A stretch of 64,000 nt of DNA from Microbacteriaceae bacterium PS02344 (GTDB lineage Bacteria > Actinomycetota > Actinomycetes > Actinomycetales > Microbacteriaceae). The notes beneath the pieces were generated by a model. The model did not search any database, had not been told where the DNA came from, and was given only the letters and a program-made list of their open reading frames with translations. The DNA lies in contig JASCNZ010000001.1 of the NCBI GenBank assembly GCA_029959905.1, positions 124,001 through 188,000 of the forward strand, given 5' to 3'. The translations under genes and the position numbers were made by a program. Below are positions 9,671-18,771 of this stretch, piece by piece. Each line of letters starts with the position of its first letter. Within the stretch, counting starts at the first letter, position 1.

Positions 9671-10387
9671 TCAGGGAACCGCGTTGGCCGCGTCGATGAT
9701 GAACCTTGCGACGTCGCCGGGATGGGTGTGCATGATGAGGTGCGGACCTGGTAGCTCGATTACCTCGAGTGCCGAGGCTCGTTCGAGGCCGAAGCGCACA
9801 ACGTCCGGGTTGACGATGTGGTCGGCGGTAGCGACGATGCCCCACGTCGGACGTGAGCGCCAGGCAGCGTGTGCAGCCCTCTCGTCGAGCACCGCGGCGT
9901 CCAGCGGTCGCTGGGTGACGGCGAAGACGGCAGCTTCGTCGGCCGGGATGCCGAGGGCAGCGAGGAAGGGGAACTCGTCGATGGCGACGGACACCTCGCG
10001 CCGGGTCGCGCCATCAGCGGTGGCGTAGGGCCGGTAATCGAAGAAGTTCGCAGCGTCCGATGCCGGGAAGCGCTGACGCAGGTCGCCTGCGCTCTCATCC
10101 ACATCGAGGATGAAACCGGCCACGAAGACCAGCCCGCGAACGTTCTCGGCGGTCCCCGCGACGGAGGCGACGGTCGCACCGTAGGAGTGGCCGACCAGAA
10201 GGACAGGACCCTCGATGTTCTCTACGAACGACCGCACGTACGCGGCATCCGCCGCGAGACTCCGGTTCGAGATGGCTGGAACACGCACCTCGATGCCCGC
10301 TCCCATTATCCGCATCGCAACCGGCGACCAGCTCGCCCCATCAGAGAACGCACCGTGCACCATCACAACGGTCGGCTTCTCGCGCAT
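9671..10387 (-). CDS. Alpha/beta hydrolase (esterase-like)
   Basis: 238 residues. The VVMVHGAFSDGASWSPV oxyanion segment, the nucleophile Ser in LLVGHSYGATV and a C-terminal His in GPHLIMHTHPGDVARF place it with short esterases of the EstC/PytH type. The ATG at 10387 is preceded by GGGAG; a TTG at 10402 is possible. It sits second or third in the PucR-hydrolase-hydrolase-MFS-monooxygenase run. Its natural ester is not evident. Confidence 0.88.
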   Translation of the reverse strand: MREKPTVVMVHGAFSDGASWSPVAMRIMGAGIEVRVPAISNRSLAADAAYVRSFVENIEGPVLLVGHSYGATVASVAGTAENVRGLVFVAGFILDVDESAGDLRQRFPASDAANFFDYRPYATADGATRREVSVAIDEFPFLAALGIPADEAAVFAVTQRPLDAAVLDERAAHAAWRSRPTWGIVATADHIVNPDVVRFGLERASALEVIELPGPHLIMHTHPGDVARFIIDAANAVP

Positions 10388-10471
10388 ATCCCACTCCCTC
10401 AAGCCCCGAGATCTCCGGGTTGCATCCCACGGTAGGAGCGGGGACCGCGCCCCCGCTCCTACGCGTTGTCG

Positions 10472-11347
10472 CTACTTGACTGGACGGGTGTCGGAAACCG
10501 CGTTCGCGTCAAGGAAGACACGGACGACGTCGTTGAACGCCTCCGGGTTTTCCAGGAACGGAAAGTGGGAGCTCGCTACATCCCGCGGGAAAATGTGCAC
10601 GAGCGCTCCAGGTATACGCGATGCGACGTAACGCTGCGATTCCGGGGAGACATGGCTGCCATCACAACCCAGCACGAGGGTGGGCTTGGCGATGCTCGGA
10701 AGCAGTTCCCGCCAGTCCTGCGCGCCGTGGTCGAACAGCAGCGGCGCGGCAACACGACGCGGCGTCTGAGCGACCTCCGACGACACAAACGACCAGAGGT
10801 CGTCGTTGACGGGCCCAGTGAACATGCTCCGCACGAAAGCACGCACCGCCGCTTCCCCACCACCATCGTCAGCGATGGCATTGGCGAGCGCGCCGAGCCC
10901 GTCCGGCGGCAGGATGCAGCCCGCGGACTGCTGCTCTTGCGGACTCATCCACAGCTGCGCGACGACCGCGGCTGGTTGGTCCACCATCACGATGCTGCGT
11001 ACTCTGCTGTCTCCGAAAAGTTCGAGGTAGGACCAGATGACGGAGACGCCCATCGACCAGCCGAGGAGGTCGACGGTCTGGATATCGAGTTCGTCGAGGA
11101 CGTCTCGGAGGTCGGCCGCGAGACGGGCGATACGGTGCCCTCGCCAGGGCTTCTCTGACCTGCCATGTCCACGCGCGTCATAGGTGATGACGCGGCGCTC
11201 GGTGAGTCCTTCACGCTGGTGCCGGAACATCTCCTGCGATTGCGACCACCCGTGAAGCATCAGGAGCGGGACGCCGCTCCCACCCGTGTCGTACAGTTCC
11301 AGGGTCACACCGTCGCTGGTCTGAACTTGCCGGCTGCGTGCCCTCAT
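10472..11347 (-). CDS. Alpha/beta hydrolase coupled to PucR regulator
   Basis: 291 residues. HGWSQSQEMFRHQ forms the oxyanion loop, GWSMG carries the nucleophile, LGCDGSHVSPES the acidic position, and SSHFPFLENPEAF the catalytic His. Its ATG at 11347 overlaps the TGA of the upstream PucR gene by four bases (ATGA), so translation is probably coupled to the regulator. Cofactor-independent ring-cleaving dioxygenases share this fold, but I see no sequence reason to prefer that over a hydrolase. Confidence 0.88.
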   Translation of the reverse strand: MRARSRQVQTSDGVTLELYDTGGSGVPLLMLHGWSQSQEMFRHQREGLTERRVITYDARGHGRSEKPWRGHRIARLAADLRDVLDELDIQTVDLLGWSMGVSVIWSYLELFGDSRVRSIVMVDQPAAVVAQLWMSPQEQQSAGCILPPDGLGALANAIADDGGGEAAVRAFVRSMFTGPVNDDLWSFVSSEVAQTPRRVAAPLLFDHGAQDWRELLPSIAKPTLVLGCDGSHVSPESQRYVASRIPGALVHIFPRDVASSHFPFLENPEAFNDVVRVFLDANAVSDTRPVK

Positions 11348-12510
11348 TGGATGTGACCTGCGTTCTCCCAGTACGACGCAAGTTTCAAGCCCAGGTGCAG
11401 GGCGCTGCGTTTCATTCCATCATCCATCGCGTCTTTGACCACTTGTGGCATGTTTTCCAATCGGTAGTAGAGCGTCGTGCGGTGGATATGCAGTTCCTCG
11501 CAGACGACTTTGATCTGATGTGCATGGTCGAGGAGCGTCTCGATGGTCTGGCGACGTAACGGGTCTGCGTCGTGGATCAGCGTGTACGCGGCCGGCGAGT
11601 ACCACTGCAGCCGGTTCGGGTCTGAGACGACGTCGGCGATGAGCAACCAGGGGCCGATGTCTTCGGCCCGCAGGCTCTTACCCAGGTCAGGGAGGAGCTC
11701 AGCGACTGCCGCTGTCGCGACCGCTCGCTCAGCGACCGGCCGTACGTCGATATCCGTCTCGGTCAGGTGAGCGGACCCGATTGCTCGCAGGAGCACACCG
11801 GCTCGTGCGGCCTCGGCGGCGATGAGCTCGTCCGTTCGCGCATTCTCATTCGAGCGTTCCAGGAACAGCAGGGCAGCTCCGATCTCGCCCATGAACATGA
11901 GGGTGGCTTTGGCCACACTCTCTAAGGCTCGCCCAAGTGAAGCGCGCTGCACGACGGACGTGTCGTGCCCGACTGACACGGCACGAACGACGGTTGCCGA
12001 GCTGCGGGATACCCCGTGAGTGCGGACAGCAGTGCTCAGCGCATCCCGCCGGGCAACCGGATCCGCGGCAAGAAGCCCGCGAATGACCATCTCGCGCGTG
12101 GATCGTCCCGGCGTCTCGTCCTGGGCGGCCGCGAGATAGTCACGTGCGATATCCACCGCTGCATCAATGGCGCGGAACTGCGCAGACGTCAACGGCGGGA
12201 GTCCGCCCGTGATCAGCCACATGACACCGAGCAGCGCGTCGTCGGAGCGAATCGGAACGGCCAGGCGTTCGCGTGCACCGAACTGGTCGAGGTTGACGGT
12301 CTGCGGCCGTTTAGCGGAGGACAGATGAATGCTCTCCAGGTACGCACGCTCGCGCGGAGGCGTCGCGCGTCCGAGAAGCCCCCGAGCACGGAGCTCGTCG
12401 ATCTCCTCCCCCTGCGCGCTCGAGACCATCGGGCGGTATTGCGCGTCGTTGATGACGACGGATCGGCCGAGATCTTCTGCAAGGTCGTCCGCGAGTGTCT
12501 GCAGGCTCAT
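11344..12510 (-). CDS. PucR/CdaR-family transcriptional regulator
   Basis: 388 residues. The C-terminal helix-turn-helix reads IKVVCEELHIHRTTLYYRLE (about 335-354), the PucR_2/HTH_30 signature, and the N-terminal two thirds form a GAF-like/CdaR sensor region. It heads the minus-strand run of two hydrolases, MFS and monooxygenase, and is the likely activator of that run. The ATG at 12510 has AAAGG about twelve bases upstream. It is divergent from the LuxR-type ATPase gene. Confidence 0.88.
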   Translation of the reverse strand: MSLQTLADDLAEDLGRSVVINDAQYRPMVSSAQGEEIDELRARGLLGRATPPRERAYLESIHLSSAKRPQTVNLDQFGARERLAVPIRSDDALLGVMWLITGGLPPLTSAQFRAIDAAVDIARDYLAAAQDETPGRSTREMVIRGLLAADPVARRDALSTAVRTHGVSRSSATVVRAVSVGHDTSVVQRASLGRALESVAKATLMFMGEIGAALLFLERSNENARTDELIAAEAARAGVLLRAIGSAHLTETDIDVRPVAERAVATAAVAELLPDLGKSLRAEDIGPWLLIADVVSDPNRLQWYSPAAYTLIHDADPLRRQTIETLLDHAHQIKVVCEELHIHRTTLYYRLENMPQVVKDAMDDGMKRSALHLGLKLASYWENAGHIQ

Positions 12511-12610
12511 ACGCTTCGGACCTTTACGACGCCGCGACTAGCGCTCTGACGATCCATGATGCTTGCTCCCTTTCTCGGGCCATAGTCTCGCCCTCGGCTT
12601 TAGCGTAGGA

Positions 12611-12622
12611 ACGACATGTCGT
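12611..12622. promoter_or_regulatory. 12-bp perfect palindrome, candidate operator
   Basis: ACGACATGTCGT is a perfect palindrome in the space between the divergent PucR and LuxR-type genes. It overlaps the alternative ATG at 12616. It is a reasonable operator candidate for either regulator, but only one copy is seen. Confidence 0.35.
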
Positions 12623-12765
12623 CGGCGAAGAGGCCCAACTTGTACCACCCAGGACGCGGCGACGGCGTCAACGGTAGACAGGGATGGGAGCGTTCACATC
12701 CCCTCTTCGACGTATCCACATCACCTCGAAACGAACGCGCAACGTCGCTTCGAGATAATGGGGGG

Positions 12766-15618
12766 ATGCTCGAGCGACACTCCGGCTACGCCGTTGCGTC
12801 AGACCGCGCCTTCTTGGCCGGTTCTTCCATCGCGGCCAGTACTCCGCTTCGCGGACGTGACGACGTCACCTCGTCCCTGGTGGAGTCCATCAACCGCTCG
12901 CTCTCCGGGGCGCCCGCACCGGTGCTCATTCGGGGGCGCGCCGGCATGGGAAAGACTCGACTCCTCGCGGAGGTTCTCGCCTTCGCCGAGAGCCAGGGAT
13001 GGGCCACCCTCACCATCACCCCAGACGTTGACTCCGGCGCAGTCCCGCTGGGGGCACTGACCGAAGCGATGCTGCGCGGCGCACCGCCCCTGGCGTCGGA
13101 GGAGGATCTGCGACCGGTCCTCGGTGCGGGGGAACCGCAGTATTGGATCACGCGCCTTCTGACCGACAGATTGGAGTCGGCAGCGACAGCGATGGGAGGC
13201 GCGGTCGTCGTCATCGATGACCTGCAGTGGTTGGATGCCGCGTCAGTCGGAATCCTTCTGCGGTCAGCGGCTGCGCTGTCGGATCAGCCCGTCGCCTGGG
13301 TGCTTGCGAGCCGCTCTGGTCAGTTCCGGGCGGCGCCCGCTCGAGTGGCCGAGTACGTCGAGCGCACCGGCACAGTGCTCGATCTCGAGCCCGTCACCGC
13401 CGGCGCTGCACTCGAGATCGCTGCGGACCTCGCCGGCGCCACCCTCGGCCCCAAGCTCGAAGCAGCCCTTGAGCGAACCTCACACATCCCGCTACTCGTC
13501 GTGGAACTCGTGCGCGGGCTCCAAGAAGAGGCGCTCCTCCAAGCTCATGACGGTGTCGTGGATGCTATCGGCTCTGCTGTTCCTTCCAGGTTCGGGGCGG
13601 CGTCGCGACAGCGCGTCGCTCATCTATCTGACGACGCTCTGACATTCGCCCAGGTCGCGAGCCTGTTCGGTAGACGATTCCGACTCACCGATGTCTTGAC
13701 AGCTACCGGCACGACCGCCGTCGCCTCGATGCCCGTCGTTCGGGAATTGCTGGGTGCTGACTTCCTGGCCGAAGACGGGTCGACGCTCGCTTTCGTGCAC
13801 GACACGATCCGAGAAGCCGTCGAGGCGACAATCCCCGCATCCGTCCGCAAGGTCATGCTGCGGGAGGTAGCCCACCTTCGTCTCGCCTCCGGTGAGCCGG
13901 CATCCGCCGTGGCCGCGGCGCTCGTGGAGGCCGCTGAACCCGGCGACCAGCAGTCGTTTGCTCTGATCCGTGACGCCGCGCAGCAGTTGGTAGCCTCCGA
14001 CACCTCGCAGGCTGCGGACCTCGCGGCGGCAGCGTTGCACCTCGCGAACAACGTTCCTGCGTTGGCGGAGGCCAGTACCGAACTTCTGCCGTACCTCTGG
14101 GCTGACGGACGCCACACCGAAGCGGATGACGCGACTCAAGCGCTCACACCGTACCTCTCGCCGGAGTCCCGCGCGCGCGTCCTTCTCGGTGCTGCCCGTC
14201 GTCAGACCGAATCCTCGTTCGACCAAGCCATCGCGACCTGCGATGAGGCGCTCGCACTCGCGGGCATCGAACGCTCGACGCGCGCTGACCTGCTTGCGGT
14301 GCGCGCATTGAACTGCGCGAACAAGGCCGACTTCGTCGAGCTGACCCGCACTCTCGCGCTCGCGCGTGAGGTCGCCGACCCCGATACCGACCACGAGGCG
14401 CTGGCCACGGTCGACGCGACCGAGTCCGTGTTCGCGTTCAACGACAACAGGTTCGACGATGCGGTCACCCTTATGCAGGCGGCATCGAAGCGCGCTGCTC
14501 TCGCCGGCCTGGATCTGGCGCGATGGGTGCCGGAAGGGTTGTGGGATGCGTTCCTCCACAACTCCAAGGGTGACGTCCAGTACGCCCTGGAGTTGGTGGA
14601 TGAGGGGCTGCGCTCCGCGCTCGCGTCCAAGGCCGCTGTCGCCGAGGCCTACTGGATGATGGTTCGCGCGCGCGTCCTGCATGACCTGGGCCAGCTGGAT
14701 GAGGCGAAGCTACAGGCCGAGTCGGTGCTTGCCCTTGCCAACGAACTGGGCCTCGGCGACTTCGCGAACGCGACCGCTGGCATCGTGCTGTTTCGGATCG
14801 CGCTCCGCACTGGGGACACGACGCTCCGTGAACAGTCGGAGCCCATCGTCGAGGCTCTCGCTTCCGGGGGTGGTGTCGTACGGGCGGGGCAGTGGATGCT
14901 CGTGCTGCGAGCCCTCAACGACGGAAACATCGATGAGGCGGTGGCGCACAGTGCGCTGGCGCGTGAAGCGCTTCACGACCCGATACCCGCGATGACAACG
15001 CCCTCCGACTTCGCGGATGACCTCCTCCTGATGGAGGTCGCGATCCGTTCCGATGATGACGAACTCGCTCAGGATGTCATCTCACGAGCCCGCATTCGAT
15101 ACGACCACAACCCAGGAAGTGCGTACTGCCGGGCGATCCTTCAGGCAGCTGAAGGCTGTCATAGCCGGGACCCGCACTTGCTGTCCGAGGCTGCCGATGC
15201 ACTTCGACAGTTGGACCGTCCTCTCATCCTCGCTCTTGTCCTCGAGTTCGTATCCGCCGCGGCGACTGCGGATGAGCGGGCGGTGTCAGCGCTGAGCGAA
15301 GCTCTCGGCATCTACGAGAACGCGAGCGCGCACCGCGACGTCAACCGTGTGCTGCAAGCACTTCGGCATCATGGCGTTCGCCGTCGCGCGCATGCACAGG
15401 GCGATCCCCAGATGCTCTCGCCGCGTGAGCAGCAAGTGCTCGAACGTGTCGCTGCCGGAGCTACAACGCAGCAGATCGCGGATGCGCTGTTCATGTCGCC
15501 CCACACGGTCGTATCCCACATTCGCCATATCTATGCGAAGTCGGGAGTCAACTCCCGAAAGGGTCTGCGCGAATGGAATAAGAACCGAGCGTCACGCTCG
15601 GTTACAACTCACGCGTGA
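12766..15618 (+). CDS. Large LuxR-type ATPase regulator (MalT/LAL-like)
   Basis: About 950 residues. An AAA/STAND ATPase module begins with LRGRDDV and has Walker A GRAGMGKT (about residues 57-64) and Walker B VVVIDDLQWLD (about 155). A long helical TPR-like region follows. The C-terminus is a LuxR helix-turn-helix, LSPREQQVLERVAAGATTQQ onwards (about residue 884 to the end). Such proteins bind an inducer and ATP to activate transcription. The start is debatable. ATG 12766 has GATAAT six bases upstream (12754-12759), which fits a leaderless transcript. ATG 12616 has AGGA but would add about 50 residues of non-coding character. It is divergent from the PucR run and may co-control it. Confidence 0.85.
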   Translation: MLERHSGYAVASDRAFLAGSSIAASTPLRGRDDVTSSLVESINRSLSGAPAPVLIRGRAGMGKTRLLAEVLAFAESQGWATLTITPDVDSGAVPLGALTEAMLRGAPPLASEEDLRPVLGAGEPQYWITRLLTDRLESAATAMGGAVVVIDDLQWLDAASVGILLRSAAALSDQPVAWVLASRSGQFRAAPARVAEYVERTGTVLDLEPVTAGAALEIAADLAGATLGPKLEAALERTSHIPLLVVELVRGLQEEALLQAHDGVVDAIGSAVPSRFGAASRQRVAHLSDDALTFAQVASLFGRRFRLTDVLTATGTTAVASMPVVRELLGADFLAEDGSTLAFVHDTIREAVEATIPASVRKVMLREVAHLRLASGEPASAVAAALVEAAEPGDQQSFALIRDAAQQLVASDTSQAADLAAAALHLANNVPALAEASTELLPYLWADGRHTEADDATQALTPYLSPESRARVLLGAARRQTESSFDQAIATCDEALALAGIERSTRADLLAVRALNCANKADFVELTRTLALAREVADPDTDHEALATVDATESVFAFNDNRFDDAVTLMQAASKRAALAGLDLARWVPEGLWDAFLHNSKGDVQYALELVDEGLRSALASKAAVAEAYWMMVRARVLHDLGQLDEAKLQAESVLALANELGLGDFANATAGIVLFRIALRTGDTTLREQSEPIVEALASGGGVVRAGQWMLVLRALNDGNIDEAVAHSALAREALHDPIPAMTTPSDFADDLLLMEVAIRSDDDELAQDVISRARIRYDHNPGSAYCRAILQAAEGCHSRDPHLLSEAADALRQLDRPLILALVLEFVSAAATADERAVSALSEALGIYENASAHRDVNRVLQALRHHGVRRRAHAQGDPQMLSPREQQVLERVAAGATTQQIADALFMSPHTVVSHIRHIYAKSGVNSRKGLREWNKNRASRSVTTHA

Positions 15619-15992
15619 ATCTGATTCCATGCACTGATCTGGGCGCCCGCGAGGCGAAAGCTCGCGAAACCCATCACCTCGACCGTCGATGTGCCAGGCA
15701 GTCGCAGGCGCAGGCGCTGCTCGGTCAGCACCGTGTCGCCGCACACGGCGACGGACTCGAGGTCTGTAGTCCATTGGTCGAAGCTCGCGTGGAGGTCGGC
15801 GATCATCCGGGTGACCGCAGACCGCCCCCACACGCTCTTGCTTGCAGACGGTCGATACACGACGTCTTCGGTGAGGAACGGGTGCAGCTCCGCGTGAGCG
15901 CGGTCGTTGAGGAGCGCAACGAAGTCACGCACGATGAGTTCCCGTTCGAGTTGTTGGATTCCGGTGAGTGCCTCGCGGCCGATTGCGTCCAT
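15609..15992 (-). CDS. NTF2-like / SnoaL-type small protein
   Basis: 127 residues with the cone-shaped NTF2-like pattern: ELIVRDFVALLNDRAHAELH, then FLTEDVVYRPSASKSVWGRS, then alternating strands ending FRLAGAQISAWNQIHA. The family includes polyketide cyclases, limonene epoxide hydrolases and binding proteins, so an exact function is not given. The ATG at 15992 has GGAG six bases upstream. The gene is convergent with the LuxR-type gene and overlaps its end by ten bases. Confidence 0.8.
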   Translation of the reverse strand: MDAIGREALTGIQQLERELIVRDFVALLNDRAHAELHPFLTEDVVYRPSASKSVWGRSAVTRMIADLHASFDQWTTDLESVAVCGDTVLTEQRLRLRLPGTSTVEVMGFASFRLAGAQISAWNQIHA

Positions 15993-16215
15993 TGTGTCTC
16001 CATTCAGGTCGTGTGGCACTCAAGGTATTGCGAGTCTCAACCGGGGCTTTGCGACGTCCGTTCAGTCCGCGATGGACAGTTCGTGCACGTCGCCGGTCCC
16101 GGAGGTGCACGCCATATAGCCGTCGCATGCGCCCTCGTCACGTGTCGGAGGCGAATCTCTTCAACTGCCGTCATGCTGGTGCCGTCAGCCGAACGTGAGA
16201 GCGAGCGAGTGCGAG

Positions 16216-17157
16216 ATGACCAGCGCAGAAACAGGACCGACACAGGCGCCAGGCGCACCCCTCACCGCGAACGCGGTGTTCCTGGTCGTAACCATCGCGC
16301 CGGACGGCATCGATGCTGTGCGCGGCGTTCTCGCCGACCTTTCGGACTCGATGAAAGCCATCACCTTTCGATTCCCCGATGCAGCGCTAACGTGCACCGT
16401 TGGTATCGGTAGCGACATCTGGGCATCGCTCATGCACAGCGACCCTCCAGCCCAGCTTCGACCATTCACCCCCGTCGTCGGCGCGGTGCACACGGCCCCC
16501 GCGACCGAAGGCGATCTGCTCTTCCACATCCGCGCCGAGCGTGCCGACGTCTGCTTCTTCTTCGAGAAGCGGCTGTTGAGCGACCTCGGGGCCGCAGTGC
16601 AGGTCATCGATGAGACCGTGGGCTTCCGCTCCTTCGACCGCCGCGACCTACTGGGATTCGTCGATGGAACGGCGAACCCTGTCGGACCGGAGGTCGACGA
16701 GGCAGTGCTCGTAGGCGACGAGGACCCCGCCCACGTCGGCGGTACCTACGTCGTCACCCAGAAGTACGTGCATTCGATGGCGTCCTGGGACGCTCTCCCT
16801 GTCGACACTCAGGAGCGAATTCTCGGCCGCACGAAGGTCGACGGCATCGAACTGGATGACTCTCCCACCGGGCAGCAGTCGCACAAGTCGCTAGCGACCA
16901 TCGAAGACGACCAGGGAGTCGAGCACGACATCGTCCGCGACAACATGCCGTTTGGTAGTCCGGGCGCCGGCGAGTTCGGCACCTACTTCCTCGGCTACTC
17001 CCGCGACCTGTGGGTGATTCAGCGGATGCTCGAGCGGATGTTCATCGGAGAGCCTGCGGGGATGCACGACCGGCTGCTTGACTTCTCCACCGCATTGACC
17101 GGTTCGGTGTTCTTCGCGCCGTCCGCCGCGGAGCTCGACGCGCTCGGCGCTGAGTGA
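16216..17157 (+). CDS. DyP-type heme peroxidase (YfeX-like class)
   Basis: 313 residues. The DyP signature GFVDGTANP carries the distal Asp (about D150). The probable proximal heme His is in QQSHKSL (about H223) and the distal Arg in VRDNMPFG (about R241), so the active site is complete. There is no Tat or Sec signal, which fits the cytoplasmic class. No encapsulin gene follows, and the C-terminus lacks an obvious encapsulin-targeting extension. The stop overlaps the start of the next gene (GTGA), implying coupled translation with a membrane protein. The ATG at 16216 was preferred; a GTG at 16195 is also in frame. Confidence 0.9.
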   Translation: MTSAETGPTQAPGAPLTANAVFLVVTIAPDGIDAVRGVLADLSDSMKAITFRFPDAALTCTVGIGSDIWASLMHSDPPAQLRPFTPVVGAVHTAPATEGDLLFHIRAERADVCFFFEKRLLSDLGAAVQVIDETVGFRSFDRRDLLGFVDGTANPVGPEVDEAVLVGDEDPAHVGGTYVVTQKYVHSMASWDALPVDTQERILGRTKVDGIELDDSPTGQQSHKSLATIEDDQGVEHDIVRDNMPFGSPGAGEFGTYFLGYSRDLWVIQRMLERMFIGEPAGMHDRLLDFSTALTGSVFFAPSAAELDALGAE

Positions 17158-18215
17158 GCGCGACTCTCTGGCGGCAGCTGTTCGCGCTTCGCCCGGCGAC
17201 GCGTCAGTGGCCCGGTGCGGTGCAAGCTGCGGCCGCCATCACCATTCCGCCTCTGGTCGGATTGCTCGTCGGCGAACCGCGCTGGGGATCGGTCGCGTCC
17301 ATCGGTGCCCTCATTGTTTTGCATCTTCCGGATCGGTCACGCAGAGAACGCGCAGCGGCGTTTCCTGTCATCGCCGCCGCGCTGCATGTGGCCGCGAGTA
17401 TCGGCGCCGCTCTCGGCACGGCGCTAATCCCCGGCCTCATCGCCATGTCCGTCATCGCCATCGGCGGATCCTTCCTCTCGCAGGCGCTGGCAGCCGGCCC
17501 GCCCGGCGCATTGTTCCTTGTCCTCATCACCGGCTCCGCCGGTCAGCTCGTCGCGCCCGCCGCCAAGGGGGGAGCCGGAATGAGCTATCTCGAGGTCATC
17601 GCTTCCCTCGCCGGCGGTGCGATTGTCGGCTACATCGTCGTGGTGCTACCCCTCGTGGTGCCGAGCATCCGGGCCAGTGACCGGGAGGTTTTCGCGCGAC
17701 GCACCCCTTGGCGTTTCGCGGCGCCCGCATCTGTTCGCGTGGTCGTCGCTCGCATCTCCGTGGCCGCCGTGCTCGCGGTGCCGGTGAGCGCGTTCCTCGG
17801 TCTGCATCACGCGGCGTGGGTGATGCTGGCGTGCCTCGGCATCCTGCAGAAGGATGCCGATGTTCACTCCGCGATCTTCCGGGGCGTGCAACGCCTTACC
17901 AGCACCGGGCTTGCAATCCTCCTCGTCATCGCGCTCGCCCTCATCGAACCGCAAGGGTTCGCGCGCATTGCGTGGGCTGCGGCGCTGATCTTCGTCTTCG
18001 AGCTCCTGCTGCGTCGGAACCTGACGTGGGCCCTTGCTGCGGTGACGCCGATGGCGGTGCTCCTTGCCTCCGCGGCCGGTCAGTCCATCGGCGAGGTCGC
18101 AGACGAACGCGTCGTTGACACCCTCGCGGGTGCAGCCATCGCGGCAATCGTCCTCCTCGGAGCCGTCCTGGTCGAGCGGAAGCGCAGCCGCCCCGGTTCG
18201 ACACATGTCGGATGA
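17154..18215 (+). CDS. FUSC-like integral membrane protein
   Basis: 353 residues. Two blocks of about five to six hydrophobic helices are separated by a soluble stretch (SIRASDREVFARRTPWRF). The layout resembles the fusaric-acid-resistance/aromatic-acid exporter (FUSC) superfamily, which moves aromatic acids out of the cell. The GTG start overlaps the DyP peroxidase stop by four bases, so the two are translationally coupled; the peroxidase may make or remove what this protein exports. The substrate is unproven. Confidence 0.75.
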   Translation: MSATLWRQLFALRPATRQWPGAVQAAAAITIPPLVGLLVGEPRWGSVASIGALIVLHLPDRSRRERAAAFPVIAAALHVAASIGAALGTALIPGLIAMSVIAIGGSFLSQALAAGPPGALFLVLITGSAGQLVAPAAKGGAGMSYLEVIASLAGGAIVGYIVVVLPLVVPSIRASDREVFARRTPWRFAAPASVRVVVARISVAAVLAVPVSAFLGLHHAAWVMLACLGILQKDADVHSAIFRGVQRLTSTGLAILLVIALALIEPQGFARIAWAAALIFVFELLLRRNLTWALAAVTPMAVLLASAAGQSIGEVADERVVDTLAGAAIAAIVLLGAVLVERKRSRPGSTHVG

Positions 18216-18288
18216 CCTTCGAACGCTCGGCCTACGGAGCTTCCGCCGCGCGAGAGCACAGTGAGAGTACTCAAACAAGGAGCCGACT

Positions 18289-18759
18289 ATGCCAGAGATC
18301 CTGCAACCCGGCGAACGCGCACCGCACTTCACGCTTCGGGTTACCGCCGACCAGTCACTGAGATCAGAGGAGCTTCTCGGCAGCCCGGTGGTCCTCGCTT
18401 TCTATCCCGCGGACTGGAGTCCCGTATGCGGTGACCAGCTGTCAGTCATCAACGAGGCTCTGCCCCTGATCCGCGCCCGGGGCGCACAGGTCATCGCTGT
18501 GTCAGTCGACAACGTCTGGTCGCATGAAGCGTTCACGTCGGCCCATTCGCTGCACTTCCCTCTGCTCAGCGACTTCGAGCCGAAAGGTGCGGTCGCTCGC
18601 CTCTTCGGCGCGTACGACGACTCCGTCGGCGAAGCCCGAAGGGCCCTCTTCGTCATCGACTCGACCGGCGTCATCGCCTGGAGCTACCTCGCGCCCGTAG
18701 CCATCAACCCGGGCGTCGACGGTGTGCTCGACGCTCTCGATGCCCTCACTCACAACTGA
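18289..18759 (+). CDS. Peroxiredoxin, AhpC/TSA family, 1-Cys type
   Basis: 156 residues of thioredoxin fold. The peroxidatic Cys is in FYPADWSPVC, with Ser in the usual Thr position of PxxxTxxC. No other Cys is present, so it should be recycled by an external thiol. AAGGAG precedes the ATG at 18289. A DsbA-like gene follows after 12 bases, probably in the same transcript. The role is reduction of peroxides in the cytoplasm. Confidence 0.9.
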   Translation: MPEILQPGERAPHFTLRVTADQSLRSEELLGSPVVLAFYPADWSPVCGDQLSVINEALPLIRARGAQVIAVSVDNVWSHEAFTSAHSLHFPLLSDFEPKGAVARLFGAYDDSVGEARRALFVIDSTGVIAWSYLAPVAINPGVDGVLDALDALTHN

Positions 18760-18771
18760 AAGGAAAGAACC

